This document shows, piece by piece, positions 1-8,859 of a DNA stretch of 32,020 bases. Source of the DNA: CBFIHN01 sp965662575 (GTDB lineage Bacteria > Pseudomonadota > Gammaproteobacteria > Francisellales > CACEW01). A program made the position numbers and the translations under genes. Every line of letters begins with the position of its first letter. The first letter of the stretch is position 1. Location of the stretch: contig CBFIHN010000017.1 of NCBI GenBank assembly GCA_965662575.1, forward strand, positions 1 to 32,020, read 5' to 3'. The notes below the pieces were generated by a model that saw nothing but the letters and a program-made list of their open reading frames with translations, was not told the DNA's origin and did no database searches.

Positions 1-75
1 ATTAATCACAAATATAACATCAGTTTAAAATCATGCAAAATAAAAAGCCAGATTCTTGGTCAAGAAAAACCTAAT

Positions 76-97
76 AAATGAGAGTTTTCATTTTTTT
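76..97 (+). terminator. weak AT-rich hairpin with T run
   Basis: AAATGA (76-81) pairs with TCATTT (88-93) around a 6-nt loop and runs into a T tract at 91-97. It looks like a weak rightward terminator for a gene lying left of the window, but the stem is short and AT-only. Nothing coding is visible in 1-188. Confidence 0.3.
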
Positions 98-154
98 CAA
101 CGACGCTAGTGCCGCTAGAAACTGTTTTGCAACAGTCCCTTTATAGACAAGTAA

Positions 155-190
155 ACCCTGTGGCTCACGGCAGGGTGGTTTATTTTTATT
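155..190. terminator. hairpin terminator between convergent units
   Basis: ACCCTG (155-160) pairs with CAGGGT (171-176) around a 10-nt loop. On the plus strand it is followed by a T-rich tract (GGTTTATTTTTATT, 177-190). On the minus strand it is followed by TTTACTTG, just past the stop of the O-methyltransferase gene. It could serve either direction; the plus-strand T tract is better. A second perfect hairpin, ACTGTT/AACAGT (121-126/131-136), stands just before it. Confidence 0.5.
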
Positions 191-884
191 AGTCATCGGG
201 GGATGATTCAATCACCTTTCGTGCCAGCGTCAGGCCATCGCCCACAGCCAACATACTGAGTTCAACACGTTTATCTATGCTAATTTTGTGATTAAATTCA
301 CGCACATGGCGTGTGATTGTGCCATGGCTACTTGGGTCAGCGACTGTGCCATGCCAAAAAACATTATCGATTAACACTAATCCTTGAGGGCGTAGTAGCT
401 GCAAGGCCATTTCATAGTATAGCCAATGCGAACTTTTATTCGCATCTAAAAACACCAAATCAAAAGTACTCCGATAGTCCGATTGTTCACTCATTTGCTG
501 CAAGGTATCTTCAGCTCGCCCCAACTTGAGTTCGATTTTGTTATTGAGTTGTGCTTGCTGCCAAAAATGCTGTGCAATTTTGCTCGTTTCTACATTTTGA
601 TCACAAGTGATGAGCTGACCATCATCAGGCAAGGCTTGCGCCATAGCCAGTGCACTATAACCGGTGAAAGTACCAACTTCGAGAATACGTTTGGCGCCAA
701 TCAAACGGACCAATAACGCCATGAACTGCCCTTGGTCTGGGGCAATTTGCATCTTGGCGCAGTCAGCAAAGTGCTGGTGTGTGTAGGTTCTTAAAGCGAA
801 TAAAACATCCGATTCTTTGACACTGACTGCCAGTAAATAGTCATAGAGCTCAGCAGTTAATGGGGTAAGGGGTTTTGATTGCAT
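189..884 (-). CDS. SAM-dependent O-methyltransferase (caffeoyl-CoA OMT-like family)
   Basis: This 231-residue class I methyltransferase belongs to the family-3 O-methyltransferases. These use S-adenosylmethionine to methylate hydroxyl groups of small molecules; the natural substrate of the bacterial members is mostly unknown. The SAM-binding motif I is visible as EVGTFTGYSALA (residues 69-80). An acidic motif, FLDANKSSHW, lies near residue 150, and LIDNVFWHG follows, where the metal-binding Asp-Asn of the family sits. There is no signal peptide, so it is cytoplasmic. It is the last gene of the bamE-glmU-glmS run, 18 nt after the glmS stop, so it is probably co-transcribed with it. The link to amino-sugar synthesis may be positional only. 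The family call is firm; the substrate is unknown. Confidence 0.88.
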   Translation of the reverse strand: MQSKPLTPLTAELYDYLLAVSVKESDVLFALRTYTHQHFADCAKMQIAPDQGQFMALLVRLIGAKRILEVGTFTGYSALAMAQALPDDGQLITCDQNVETSKIAQHFWQQAQLNNKIELKLGRAEDTLQQMSEQSDYRSTFDLVFLDANKSSHWLYYEMALQLLRPQGLVLIDNVFWHGTVADPSSHGTITRHVREFNHKISIDKRVELSMLAVGDGLTLARKVIESSPDD

Positions 885-902
885 CAGATAACAATAGCCA
901 AG

Positions 903-2720
903 TTACTCAACGGTGACACTCTTTGCCAAATTTCGCGGTTGATCAACGTCCGTGCCCTTTTGTAAAGCAACATGATATGACAATAACTGCAAAGGCAGTG
1001 TGTAGCAAAGCGGACGTAATGTTTCGGGAATATTTGGCATGACAATCATATTTGTTGCCAGCGGTAATAACTGCTTGGCAACAGCGTTCTCTGTGACTAA
1101 TAGAATATCACCATCACGTGCTTTGACTTCCTCAAGATTTGCCTTCATCTTAGCAAATAACCCATCGTTAGGTGCTAATGCGATAATCGGCATGTTGTCA
1201 TCAACCAAGGCTAAAGGACCGTGTTTTAATTCACCCGCAGGGTAAGCCTCTGCATGTATATAGGAAATTTCTTTTAGCTTCAATGAGCCTTCCAGCGCAA
1301 TCGGGAAGTAAATATCGCGTCCTAAGAACAGCGCGCTGTGCTTATGTTGAAAAGACTTTGCTAATTGCGCGATAGACTCATCCAATTGCAAAATATCACG
1401 ACAAAGACTGGGCAGCTGCTTCAGATCATCGAGCAAGGAGCAAGTGATTTGCTTAGCCTGTGCCAAAGCCTGGGTAAACAACAGCAGTGCCAATATTTGT
1501 GTCGTAAACGCTTTTGTTGAGGCCACACCCATTTCAATACCAGCCTGGGTTAAGCAAATCAAGTCGGACTCGCGGACCAAACTACTATTCGCAACATTAC
1601 AAATAGCTAAGCTGGCCAAGCAGCCTTTCTCTTTAGCCAAGCGTAAGGCAGCCAGCGTATCTGCCGTTTCACCTGATTGCGAAATAGTGACCACCAACGT
1701 CTTGTCTTCAATCACTGGCTGACGGTAACGGAACTGACTCGCGATCTCAACATCACACGGCAACTGTAGATGTTGTTCCAGCCAAAATTTGGCAACCAAC
1801 CCGGCATGAAAGCTTGTCCCACACGCTAGCACTCGAATACGATCAACTTGTTTTAATACGCCCGTATTATGCCCATCGAAAAGCCTGGTCAATTGTGTTT
1901 GGTTCGCTAATGCCGCGTTAATCAAATTTTGTAAAACATCCGGCTGTTCGAACATTTCCTTTTGCATAAAATGCTTAAAGCGACCTTTATTCGCAGCATC
2001 TTCAATGTCATGATGCTCATTCAATTCGCGATCAACGGGCTGACCCTTGGCATCTATAATCTCAATATCCTGCCGCGTCACTCGTGCAATATCACCTTCT
2101 TCAAGATAAATAAAACGATGCGTTACCGGCAAAAGTGAGACACTATCTGATGACAAAAAGTTTTCTTCAATACCCAGGCCAATCACTAATGGTGAGCCAA
2201 CACGCACCGCATAAAGTATGTCGGGCTGTTGCGCATGCATAATCACTAGCGCATAAGCACCTGTAAGCTGCTGCGTGACATCTTGAATGGCTCGACGCAT
2301 CTCACCGGTTCGCTCCCAAGCTTGCTGCAATAACTTGGCGATCACTTCGGTATCTGTTTGTGAATAAAATGTATGCCCGGTCTGCTCAAGCATTTGTTTT
2401 AACTCGGCATAGTTATCAATAATGCCATTATGTACAATCGCAATTTGTTCTTTTGCTGTGTGTGGGTGGGCATTAGCAATCGTTGGTTTACCATGTGTTG
2501 CCCAACGGGTATGTGCAATACCAATACGACCAGATATCGGATTTTTTTGGATTTCCGCAGCCAGTGCGGCGACTTTCCCAACTTGGCGTGATCGTTGGAT
2601 ACCCTGGTTAAATACAGCAATACCCGCAGAGTCATAACCACGATACTCAAGGCGTTTTAAACCTTCTAATAGAATTGGCACCACATTACGTTCAGTGATT
2701 GCTGCAACAATACCACACAT
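903..2720 (-). CDS. glmS: glutamine--fructose-6-phosphate aminotransferase (isomerizing)
   Basis: GlmS makes glucosamine-6-phosphate from fructose-6-phosphate and glutamine, the first committed step towards UDP-GlcNAc for peptidoglycan and lipopolysaccharide. The protein is 605 residues, close to the E. coli 609. It starts MCGIV, so Cys2 is the N-terminal nucleophile of the class II glutaminase domain (about 1-240), with LEYRGYDSAG just after it. Two SIS sugar-isomerase domains follow, with the phosphate-binding TISQSGETADT near residue 345 and the glucose-binding EGSLKLKEISYIHAEAYPAGE segment split across the second SIS domain. The tail PRNLAKSVTVE is the canonical C-terminus. It lies 9 nt after glmU in the same operon. 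No ribozyme-like leader is expected or seen in this gap. Confidence 0.98.
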   Translation of the reverse strand: MCGIVAAITERNVVPILLEGLKRLEYRGYDSAGIAVFNQGIQRSRQVGKVAALAAEIQKNPISGRIGIAHTRWATHGKPTIANAHPHTAKEQIAIVHNGIIDNYAELKQMLEQTGHTFYSQTDTEVIAKLLQQAWERTGEMRRAIQDVTQQLTGAYALVIMHAQQPDILYAVRVGSPLVIGLGIEENFLSSDSVSLLPVTHRFIYLEEGDIARVTRQDIEIIDAKGQPVDRELNEHHDIEDAANKGRFKHFMQKEMFEQPDVLQNLINAALANQTQLTRLFDGHNTGVLKQVDRIRVLACGTSFHAGLVAKFWLEQHLQLPCDVEIASQFRYRQPVIEDKTLVVTISQSGETADTLAALRLAKEKGCLASLAICNVANSSLVRESDLICLTQAGIEMGVASTKAFTTQILALLLFTQALAQAKQITCSLLDDLKQLPSLCRDILQLDESIAQLAKSFQHKHSALFLGRDIYFPIALEGSLKLKEISYIHAEAYPAGELKHGPLALVDDNMPIIALAPNDGLFAKMKANLEEVKARDGDILLVTENAVAKQLLPLATNMIVMPNIPETLRPLCYTLPLQLLSYHVALQKGTDVDQPRNLAKSVTVE

Positions 2721-2729
2721 ATTTAACCC

Positions 2730-4094
2730 CTATGTCTTTTTCGGCCGTTGCCAATGGTCAATGGTTGTTTGCTTAGCACGACTTACGCTCAACTGATCTA
2801 CACCAACATCCTTAGTGATCGTACTCCCGGCCCCAATTGTTGCGCCTTTGGCAATGGTTATCGGTGCAATTAACTGCACATCAGACCCAATAAACACATC
2901 CTCTTCAATGATGGTTTGATGTTTATTAGCGCCATCATAATTACACGTGATCACACCGGCACCAATATTGGTATGCGCACCGATCTGGCTATCCCCCAGA
3001 TAGGCTAAGTGATTGACCTTAGAACCTTTGCCTAAGTAAGTTTTCTTCAGCTCGACAAAATTGCCCACCTTGCTATTCTCTGCCAAGACGCTATCAGGTC
3101 GAATGCGTGCAAATGGTCCCACTTCAGCACCGGAATGTATCGTGCAGTCTTCTAATATACAGTGATCAAATATCGTGACATCATCAGCCAACGTGACATT
3201 ATGTAAACGGACATTTGCGCCAATACGGCAGTTTCTGCCTAAAGTCACTTCGCCAGAAAAAATGACGTTAACATCTATCCAACAGTCAATGGCAGGAATA
3301 ACATCACCGCGGATATCCACACGATTAGGATCTGCGAAACTCACACCGGATATCATTAATTGTTCTGCTTGCCAACGTTGGTAAATGCGCTCGAGCTTTG
3401 CTAATTGTACTCGACTGTTCACACCGTAAATTTCAGCAATGGCTTTTGGCTGTGAGACATTGATTCCGATAGATTCTTCACGTGCATGGCTGACAATATC
3501 CGTCAAATAATATTCACCCTGCGCATTATGATTATTCAACTCAGGCAGCCATTGGTGAAGTAATTTAGCTGGTGCGCAATAAACACCCGCATTGATTTCC
3601 GTGATTTGCTTTTCAAGCTCAGAAGCATCTTTTTCTTCAACAATTTTTTTCACTTGATGATAATCATCATAAACAATACGTCCAAGACCTGAGGGATCCT
3701 CAACCGTTGCCGTGAGTAGCCCAAGCTGTTCATGACCCGTACTTTGAACGAAATGACTCAGTGTTTCTTCGCCAATCAGTGGCACATCACCACAGAGAAT
3801 GAGCACCTGCTCATCTTTTAGTTGTGGCAATACTTGCAACACCGCATGCCCTGTGCCCAGGCGTTCTTTTTGTTCAACCCAAATTAAATCTGGATATTGC
3901 GTGGCAATCGCACGGCGAACCTGTTCGCCTTGATGGCCAAAAACAACATAGATACGATCAGCGCCTATTTTCTCAACCGTGTTGATGACATGCTCAAGCA
4001 ACGGTTTGTCTGCCAAACGATGTAAAACTTTTGGCATCTGTGAGCCCATACGAGTGCCGGCACCACCGGCAAGAATGATGACACTTAACGGCAT
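2730..4094 (-). CDS. glmU: bifunctional GlcNAc-1-P uridyltransferase / GlcN-1-P acetyltransferase
   Basis: GlmU acetylates glucosamine-1-phosphate and then couples it to UTP, giving UDP-GlcNAc. The 454-residue length matches the family. The N-terminal nucleotidyltransferase domain starts ILAGGAGTRM (the more usual form is LAAGxGTRM) followed by PKVLH, and has LCGDVPL near residue 103. From about residue 250 there are left-handed beta-helix hexapeptide repeats (GRNCRIGANVRLHNV, IGAHTNIGAGVITCNYDG), which form the acetyltransferase trimer. The start is 1 nt from the bamE stop, so the genes are translationally close. With glmS next door, this operon holds both GlmS and GlmU; glmM is not in the window. 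Confidence 0.98.
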   Translation of the reverse strand: MPLSVIILAGGAGTRMGSQMPKVLHRLADKPLLEHVINTVEKIGADRIYVVFGHQGEQVRRAIATQYPDLIWVEQKERLGTGHAVLQVLPQLKDEQVLILCGDVPLIGEETLSHFVQSTGHEQLGLLTATVEDPSGLGRIVYDDYHQVKKIVEEKDASELEKQITEINAGVYCAPAKLLHQWLPELNNHNAQGEYYLTDIVSHAREESIGINVSQPKAIAEIYGVNSRVQLAKLERIYQRWQAEQLMISGVSFADPNRVDIRGDVIPAIDCWIDVNVIFSGEVTLGRNCRIGANVRLHNVTLADDVTIFDHCILEDCTIHSGAEVGPFARIRPDSVLAENSKVGNFVELKKTYLGKGSKVNHLAYLGDSQIGAHTNIGAGVITCNYDGANKHQTIIEEDVFIGSDVQLIAPITIAKGATIGAGSTITKDVGVDQLSVSRAKQTTIDHWQRPKKT

Positions 4095-4095
4095 A

Positions 4096-4455
4096 TTAGT
4101 TATCTGCTTTGACTAATTTGTATTCGAGTGGCTGTGGCGGCGCATAAGTACCACCGATACGCGTGACTTTCTTACCGTCGAAAAACACGGTAAAACGACG
4201 CTGTGTCATCGGGCCATGATTTTGCTGAACGGTCTCAATATAATCCCAGCGATCATGATGGAACGGGTCTTGGATATTTGGTGTGCCCAGTATATACAGC
4301 ACTTGAGATTGCGTCATGCCTGGTTTAATCTGCTTAATCATCTGGGGTGTTAGTTTAATTCCTTGTTGAATTTCAATATGATAAGGGCGAAAAAAACATC
4401 CGCTGAGCGTGGCTATTAATACGCATAGCCCCAGATAACGACAAAATAATTTCAT
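4096..4455 (-). CDS. bamE: outer-membrane assembly lipoprotein BamE (SmpA)
   Basis: BamE is a small accessory lipoprotein of the BAM complex that inserts beta-barrel proteins into the outer membrane. The 119-residue product has a lipoprotein signal with lipobox LSGC and Cys20 as the lipidated residue. The SmpA/OmlA core follows: IKPGMTQSQVLYILGTPN (about 44-61), then DPFHHDRWDYIETVQ and the RRFTVFFDGKKVTRIGG strand. It is divergent from fur across 56 nt, the classic gammaproteobacterial bamE/fur arrangement. It is the first gene of the minus-strand operon with glmU and glmS, a less usual partnership that joins outer-membrane biogenesis to amino-sugar supply. Confidence 0.95.
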   Translation of the reverse strand: MKLFCRYLGLCVLIATLSGCFFRPYHIEIQQGIKLTPQMIKQIKPGMTQSQVLYILGTPNIQDPFHHDRWDYIETVQQNHGPMTQRRFTVFFDGKKVTRIGGTYAPPQPLEYKLVKADN

Positions 4456-4511
4456 AATAGTTTAGGCATCAGTGAAAGCGTGATTATAACAACAATCGTG
4501 GAACAAACCCA
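4456..4511. promoter_or_regulatory. divergent bamE / fur promoter region
   Basis: Reading leftwards (minus strand) there is a perfect TATAAT, given by ATTATA at 4483-4488 on the plus strand. It lies 28 nt from the bamE start and has a poor -35. Reading rightwards, TATAAC (4485-4490) could serve fur, with TTAGGC (4462-4467) as a weak -35 at 17-nt spacing. The two -10 elements overlap, so the promoters would compete. I see no convincing Fur box. Confidence 0.5.
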
Positions 4512-4928
4512 GTGACTAATAACCATCTCGACCTGAAAAACTCCGGACTAAAAATGACAATTCCACGGAGCAAAATTCTACAGTTATTAGAGACAGCAAA
4601 TAACAAACATTTGAGCGCGGAAGATATTTACCAATATTTTCAAACCCAAGAAATCCATATCGCACTGGCAACGATTTATCGTGTGCTCGCACAGTTTGAA
4701 ACAGCAGGCTTGGTTTATAAGCACAATTTTACCGATGATCATGCCGTCTATGAAATCAATAATGGCGAGCATCATGACCATCTTGTTTGTACATCGTGTC
4801 AGAAAGTTGAAGAATTTATCAATCCGATTATTGAGGAGCAACAGGAACTGATTGCCACTAAGATGGGCTATCAAATTACAGGCCATAGCTTACACTTGTA
4901 TGGTTTGTGTCGTGACTGCCAAGAATAG
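4512..4928 (+). CDS. fur: ferric uptake regulator Fur
   Basis: Fur is a dimeric metalloregulator that represses iron-uptake genes when loaded with Fe(II). The 138-residue protein starts at GTG. That start aligns with the family's N-terminus, since LKNSGLKMTIPRSKILQLLE is the classic first helix region, so it is preferred over the internal ATG at 4554. The winged helix (about 12-85) contains HLSAEDIYQYF and ALATIYRVLAQFETAGLV. The metal-binding and dimer region has HHDHLVCTSCQKVEEF and the second Cys pair CRDC at the extreme C-terminus, giving a CxxC...CxxC structural zinc site. The His-rich tail seen in E. coli Fur is absent. It is divergent from bamE and 12 nt upstream of murE, so it may be co-transcribed with the mur genes. 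Confidence 0.95.
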   Translation: MTNNHLDLKNSGLKMTIPRSKILQLLETANNKHLSAEDIYQYFQTQEIHIALATIYRVLAQFETAGLVYKHNFTDDHAVYEINNGEHHDHLVCTSCQKVEEFINPIIEEQQELIATKMGYQITGHSLHLYGLCRDCQE

Positions 4929-4940
4929 ACTAACAGACTC

Positions 4941-6440
4941 ATGAGATTATATGACATCATTCTGGCTTTGGGAAAATCTCTCGATGGGCTCGATGATATA
5001 CCAATCAACAACTTGTCACTTGATAGTCGCCAGATACAGTCTGGCGATGTGTTTTTTGCTTTGCCTGGTGGCAATGTTGATGGCCGTGACTTTATTGCAC
5101 AAGCAATTGCGAAGGGTGCGGTGGCGATCATTGCCGAAGCTGGCGTTAGCTTGGCTAAACCAGTTGATATACCCTTGATTGAAGTCGCTCACTTACCATC
5201 TTATCTCGCCAGTATCGCTCAACTGGCTTATCCACACCCTTCGATTCAGCATCTGATTGGTGTTACCGGCACCAATGGCAAAACCTCGACTTGCCATTAC
5301 CTAGCCCAGGGCTTTTCTGCACTAGGCAAAAAAGTCGCCATCATTAGCACCGTCGGTAGTGGTATTTGGCCAAAGCTAACATCGCAGAACTGTACCACAC
5401 CAGATATTTTTTCGGTTTATCGTTATTTATATCAATTTGCACAAACCGGCATTCAAACGGTTATTATCGAAGTGTCATCGCATGCCTTGGTTCAAGGGCG
5501 TGTTGCTGGTATTGCCTTTACGGGTGCAGTATTTACCAACCTCAGCCATGAACATTTAGATTATCATGGCGATATGTCGTCATATGCTCAAGCCAAAGCA
5601 CAATTATTTGCAACACCCCATTTGCATTATGCGGTGTTGAATGCGGATGATCCTTGGTCTGAGACCATGCGCATGGCGTTACCTGCTGGTTGTAAGCACT
5701 ATGACTATCAATTAAGTTCTGGTCATCACGCCAGTCAAAAACAAGCGCTTTGCTATCAACATATCGTCGCGAAAGATCATAAAACAACAGCAGAATTATG
5801 CAAACACCCGCAGTATGCCTCCGTTGAGCTGAACGTGATGGGTGACTTTAATTATGCTAATACCTTAGCTGCATCGCTGGCAATTATGGCAACAGGCTAT
5901 TCATTAGAGCAGGTGTCACGGATCACACCATATTATCGCCCTGTTTGTGGTCGTTTAGAGTTAGTTCATAACCATCCGCGAGTTTTTATTGACTATGCAC
6001 ATACACCCGATGCGCTAACCAATGTATTAAAAGTATTGCACCGTGAGCACAGGAATAGACTTTGTGTTTTATTTGGTTGTGGTGGTCATCGTGATTACGC
6101 TAATCGTCCAAAAATGCTTGCAGTGGCACAGCAATATGCGGATATCATTGTGGTGACCAGTGATAATTCCCGAGATGAAGACCCAAAGGCAATTATTGCT
6201 GATATTCTCTCAGAAATGCAGTCTGAATCACCAATAACAACACCCAAAATACACATTGAACCAGATCGTCAACAAGGGATAGAATGGGTGCTATCAGCAG
6301 CACAACAAAATGACCTGATTTTACTTGCAGGCAAAGGCCATGAAACCACCCTGGTTACTCATGGTAAAGCGCATCATTTCGATGAGCGCGAAATCATTAA
6401 AGACTTTTATAAGGAAAACCCCCATGCTGTCACTGGCTAA
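4941..6440 (+). CDS. murE: UDP-MurNAc-tripeptide synthetase MurE (mDAP-adding type, DNSR variant)
   Basis: MurE adds the third amino acid to the peptidoglycan precursor in the cytoplasm. The 499-residue product has the Mur ligase order: N-terminal UDP-binding domain (DSRQIQSGDVFFAL), ATP-binding GVTGTNGKTS (107-116), and FTNLSHEHLDYHGDM with the carbamylated-Lys segment YAQAKAQLF. The C-terminal domain has FIDYAHTPDAL and GKGHE (464-468). The residues that select meso-diaminopimelate normally read DNPR; here they read DNSR (408-411), with the Arg kept. GKGHE, also a mDAP contact, is intact, so mDAP is still the best guess. ftsL and ftsI, usually just upstream, are missing and fur is there instead. 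It overlaps murF by 17 nt. Confidence 0.96.
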   Translation: MRLYDIILALGKSLDGLDDIPINNLSLDSRQIQSGDVFFALPGGNVDGRDFIAQAIAKGAVAIIAEAGVSLAKPVDIPLIEVAHLPSYLASIAQLAYPHPSIQHLIGVTGTNGKTSTCHYLAQGFSALGKKVAIISTVGSGIWPKLTSQNCTTPDIFSVYRYLYQFAQTGIQTVIIEVSSHALVQGRVAGIAFTGAVFTNLSHEHLDYHGDMSSYAQAKAQLFATPHLHYAVLNADDPWSETMRMALPAGCKHYDYQLSSGHHASQKQALCYQHIVAKDHKTTAELCKHPQYASVELNVMGDFNYANTLAASLAIMATGYSLEQVSRITPYYRPVCGRLELVHNHPRVFIDYAHTPDALTNVLKVLHREHRNRLCVLFGCGGHRDYANRPKMLAVAQQYADIIVVTSDNSRDEDPKAIIADILSEMQSESPITTPKIHIEPDRQQGIEWVLSAAQQNDLILLAGKGHETTLVTHGKAHHFDEREIIKDFYKENPHAVTG

Positions 6441-7791
6441 ATTGTCAGAATTGATTCAAGCACGATATATTGGCACCGACACTCAGTTCAATGGTGTAAG
6501 TATTGATACACGCACGATTGAACCGGGTGAATTATTTGTTGCCATTAAAGGGCCCCACTTCGATGGTCATCAGTTTGTCAAACAAGCCATAGAAAAAGGT
6601 GCCATCGCCGTGATGGTTGACCGCCCGTCAGAAGTCAAGGTGCCACAGATGATTGTGACTGACACCCGATTGAGTTTAGGGCGTTTAGCGCATGTTTGGC
6701 GGCAACAGTTTTCTATTCCAGTCATTGCATTAACGGGTAGTTGTGGCAAAACGGGCACCAAAGAAATGATTGCAGCTATTTTGCGTCAGCGTGGTCCAAC
6801 GTTAGCGACACAAGGTAATAAGAATAATGACTATGGTGTCCCACTGACCTTGCTAGGCCTGAAACCCGAGCATCAATATGCCGTGATTGAGATGGGCACC
6901 AATAGCCCGGGGGAAATTTCTTATTTGACAAAAATTGCTGAGCCAACGGTTGCCTTAATTACCAATATTTATGGTCAGCACCTTGAAGGCCTGGGTTCGC
7001 TCGAAGGGATTTCTCGAGAAAAATCCGATATTTTTACTGGTTTGCGTGACAACGGCATTGCAGTGATTAATCAAGATGAATCATTTTCTGAACAATGGTC
7101 AGATAAAATTGAAAAACGCCACCGCGTGAGCTATTCGCTCCATCTGGAGGCCGATGTGTGTGCAGACAACTGTCATTTTGGCCCTGAAGGTGTGACGTTT
7201 GATTTACACACGCCACTAGGTATGCGCAGCTTAGGTGTCCGATTGATTGGTGAGCATGTGATGCAAAATGCCTTGGCTGCAGCGGCAGCCACATTATCGA
7301 TTGGGGCTGCCTTAGATGATGTGGTCAATGGATTGGTTTCTGTTAAACCGGTTGCCGGTCGCTTCCACCCACATCGCATCTTTGGCGGAGCACTGATGAT
7401 TGATGACACCTACAATGCCAGTGCCTCATCTGTTGACAATGCGATGCAGACACTATCGCGTTTTTCGGGCCGTCGTATTTTTGTGATGAGTAATATGGGT
7501 GAGCTGGGCACGTACGAACAAGGCTATCATAGCAGCATGGGCGAGCTGGCAATTCAGTATGGCATTGACCATCTATTACTAACCGGAGACCAAGAAGCAC
7601 TACAATTTACCTTAGATGCTTGTGATGAGCGTGCGCGCTATTTTACGACGAAAGAAGCCTTATTAGACGCATTACTGGAGCTGTTAAACCCCAAAGCCAT
7701 GGTGGTGATTAAGGGCTCGCGGAGCAATCAGATGGAAACTCTCGTCCAAGCATTACTTGAAAAAAGCTCAGCTGGGTCAACATCATGCTAA
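6424..7791 (+). CDS. murF: UDP-MurNAc-tripeptide--D-Ala-D-Ala ligase
   Basis: MurF completes the UDP-MurNAc-pentapeptide by adding D-Ala-D-Ala. From the ATG at 6424 the protein is 455 residues, the usual size. I prefer it to an in-frame start at 6325 deep inside murE because it has AAGGA about 9 nt upstream and matches the family's N-terminus. Landmarks are IDTRTIEPGELFVAIKG (27-43), the P-loop TGSCGKTGTKEM (104-115; Ser is more usual where Cys107 stands), GNKNNDYGVPLTLL, EMGTNSPGEI, and the C-terminal IDDTYNASASS and VIKGSRSNQME. Its 3' end overlaps mraY by 7 nt, consistent with coupled translation. Confidence 0.97.
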   Translation: MLSLAKLSELIQARYIGTDTQFNGVSIDTRTIEPGELFVAIKGPHFDGHQFVKQAIEKGAIAVMVDRPSEVKVPQMIVTDTRLSLGRLAHVWRQQFSIPVIALTGSCGKTGTKEMIAAILRQRGPTLATQGNKNNDYGVPLTLLGLKPEHQYAVIEMGTNSPGEISYLTKIAEPTVALITNIYGQHLEGLGSLEGISREKSDIFTGLRDNGIAVINQDESFSEQWSDKIEKRHRVSYSLHLEADVCADNCHFGPEGVTFDLHTPLGMRSLGVRLIGEHVMQNALAAAAATLSIGAALDDVVNGLVSVKPVAGRFHPHRIFGGALMIDDTYNASASSVDNAMQTLSRFSGRRIFVMSNMGELGTYEQGYHSSMGELAIQYGIDHLLLTGDQEALQFTLDACDERARYFTTKEALLDALLELLNPKAMVVIKGSRSNQMETLVQALLEKSSAGSTSC

Positions 7792-8852
7792 TCTGGTTGT
7801 GTCATTTATTCCACGATTGTTTACCCGCACAGCAAAATCATGTTGGTCGCTGTTTTTTAGCTTTTGTCACCGCGTTTTTCATCGTTTTGTTGTTAGGCAA
7901 AAGTTGCATCCGTTATTTACAAAAATTGCAATGTGAACAAGCCATCCGTAATGATGGTCCACAAAGCCACTTAGCCAAAGCAGGAACCCCAACCATGGGA
8001 GGGGTTTTAATCATATTTGCCATACTGGTCAGCTGCTTATTGTGGGGCGATCTCGCCAATCAATATTTGTGGATAGCACTCCTGATAACACTAGGTTTCA
8101 CGATTATCGGGGGTGTTGATGACTACCGCAAAGTGGTGCAAAAAAACCCGAAAGGCTTACCGGCTAAGTGGAAATATTTCTGGCAGTCGATTCTAGCTAT
8201 TGTCTGCGCCATCGTTCTCTATCATTGGCTACACGCACATCAAGCAACGGCATTACATATTCCCTTTTTCCATGTTGCCATTCCATTGACAATGTTCTCA
8301 ATTGTTGTGAGCTATTTTGTTATTGTTGGCGGATCTAATGCGGTAAATTTGACGGATGGTTTGGATGGTTTGGCCGTCGCGCCGGTGGCTTTGGTTGCCG
8401 CAGGTTTGGCAATTTTAGCCTATGCCAATGGTCACTGGAATTTAACTGAGTTACTGCACCATGCCTTTGTACCAGGCAGTAGTGAAATGATGATTTTTGC
8501 GGGTGCCATCATTGGCTCATGCCTGGGGTTTCTTTGGTTTAATAGTCATCCTGCACAAGTTTTTATGGGTGATGTTGGCTCATTGCCACTCGGCGCTGCA
8601 TTAGGCGTCATAGCAATTATTTTGCGTCAAGAGCTACAGTTGGCCATCATGGGGATGATTTTTGTTGCTGAAGCGGTATCCGTTATTTTGCAAGTGGGTT
8701 CTTATAAATTACGTCAAAAACGCATTTTTAAAATGGCACCATTGCACCACCATTTTGAATTATGCGGTTGGCCAGAAACAAAAGTCGTTATACGTTTTTG
8801 GCTAGTGACAGTGATTTTTGTCTTGCTGGGTTTATCCAGTTTATTGTGGTGA
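7785..8852 (+). CDS. mraY: phospho-MurNAc-pentapeptide transferase MraY
   Basis: MraY is an integral membrane enzyme. It moves phospho-MurNAc-pentapeptide onto undecaprenyl phosphate to make lipid I. The 355-residue protein is strongly hydrophobic, with about ten membrane helices, close to the 360 of E. coli. Family marks are KAGTPTMGGVLII (about 65-77), GGVDDYRK in the first cytoplasmic Asp motif, NAVNLTDGLDGLAV, FMGDVGSLPLGAALG, and the His cluster APLHHHFELCGWPE near the C-terminus. It is translationally coupled to murF. Unusually, the next gene is ldhA, not murD. Confidence 0.98.
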   Translation: MLIWLCHLFHDCLPAQQNHVGRCFLAFVTAFFIVLLLGKSCIRYLQKLQCEQAIRNDGPQSHLAKAGTPTMGGVLIIFAILVSCLLWGDLANQYLWIALLITLGFTIIGGVDDYRKVVQKNPKGLPAKWKYFWQSILAIVCAIVLYHWLHAHQATALHIPFFHVAIPLTMFSIVVSYFVIVGGSNAVNLTDGLDGLAVAPVALVAAGLAILAYANGHWNLTELLHHAFVPGSSEMMIFAGAIIGSCLGFLWFNSHPAQVFMGDVGSLPLGAALGVIAIILRQELQLAIMGMIFVAEAVSVILQVGSYKLRQKRIFKMAPLHHHFELCGWPETKVVIRFWLVTVIFVLLGLSSLLW

Positions 8853-8859
8853 TTTTCTG

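Noticed and set aside
4456..4511. Fur box in the bamE/fur gap (autoregulation)
   Set aside because: The TGATTATAAC stretch matches only half of the GATAATGATAATCATTATC consensus and is better explained as overlapping -10 boxes.
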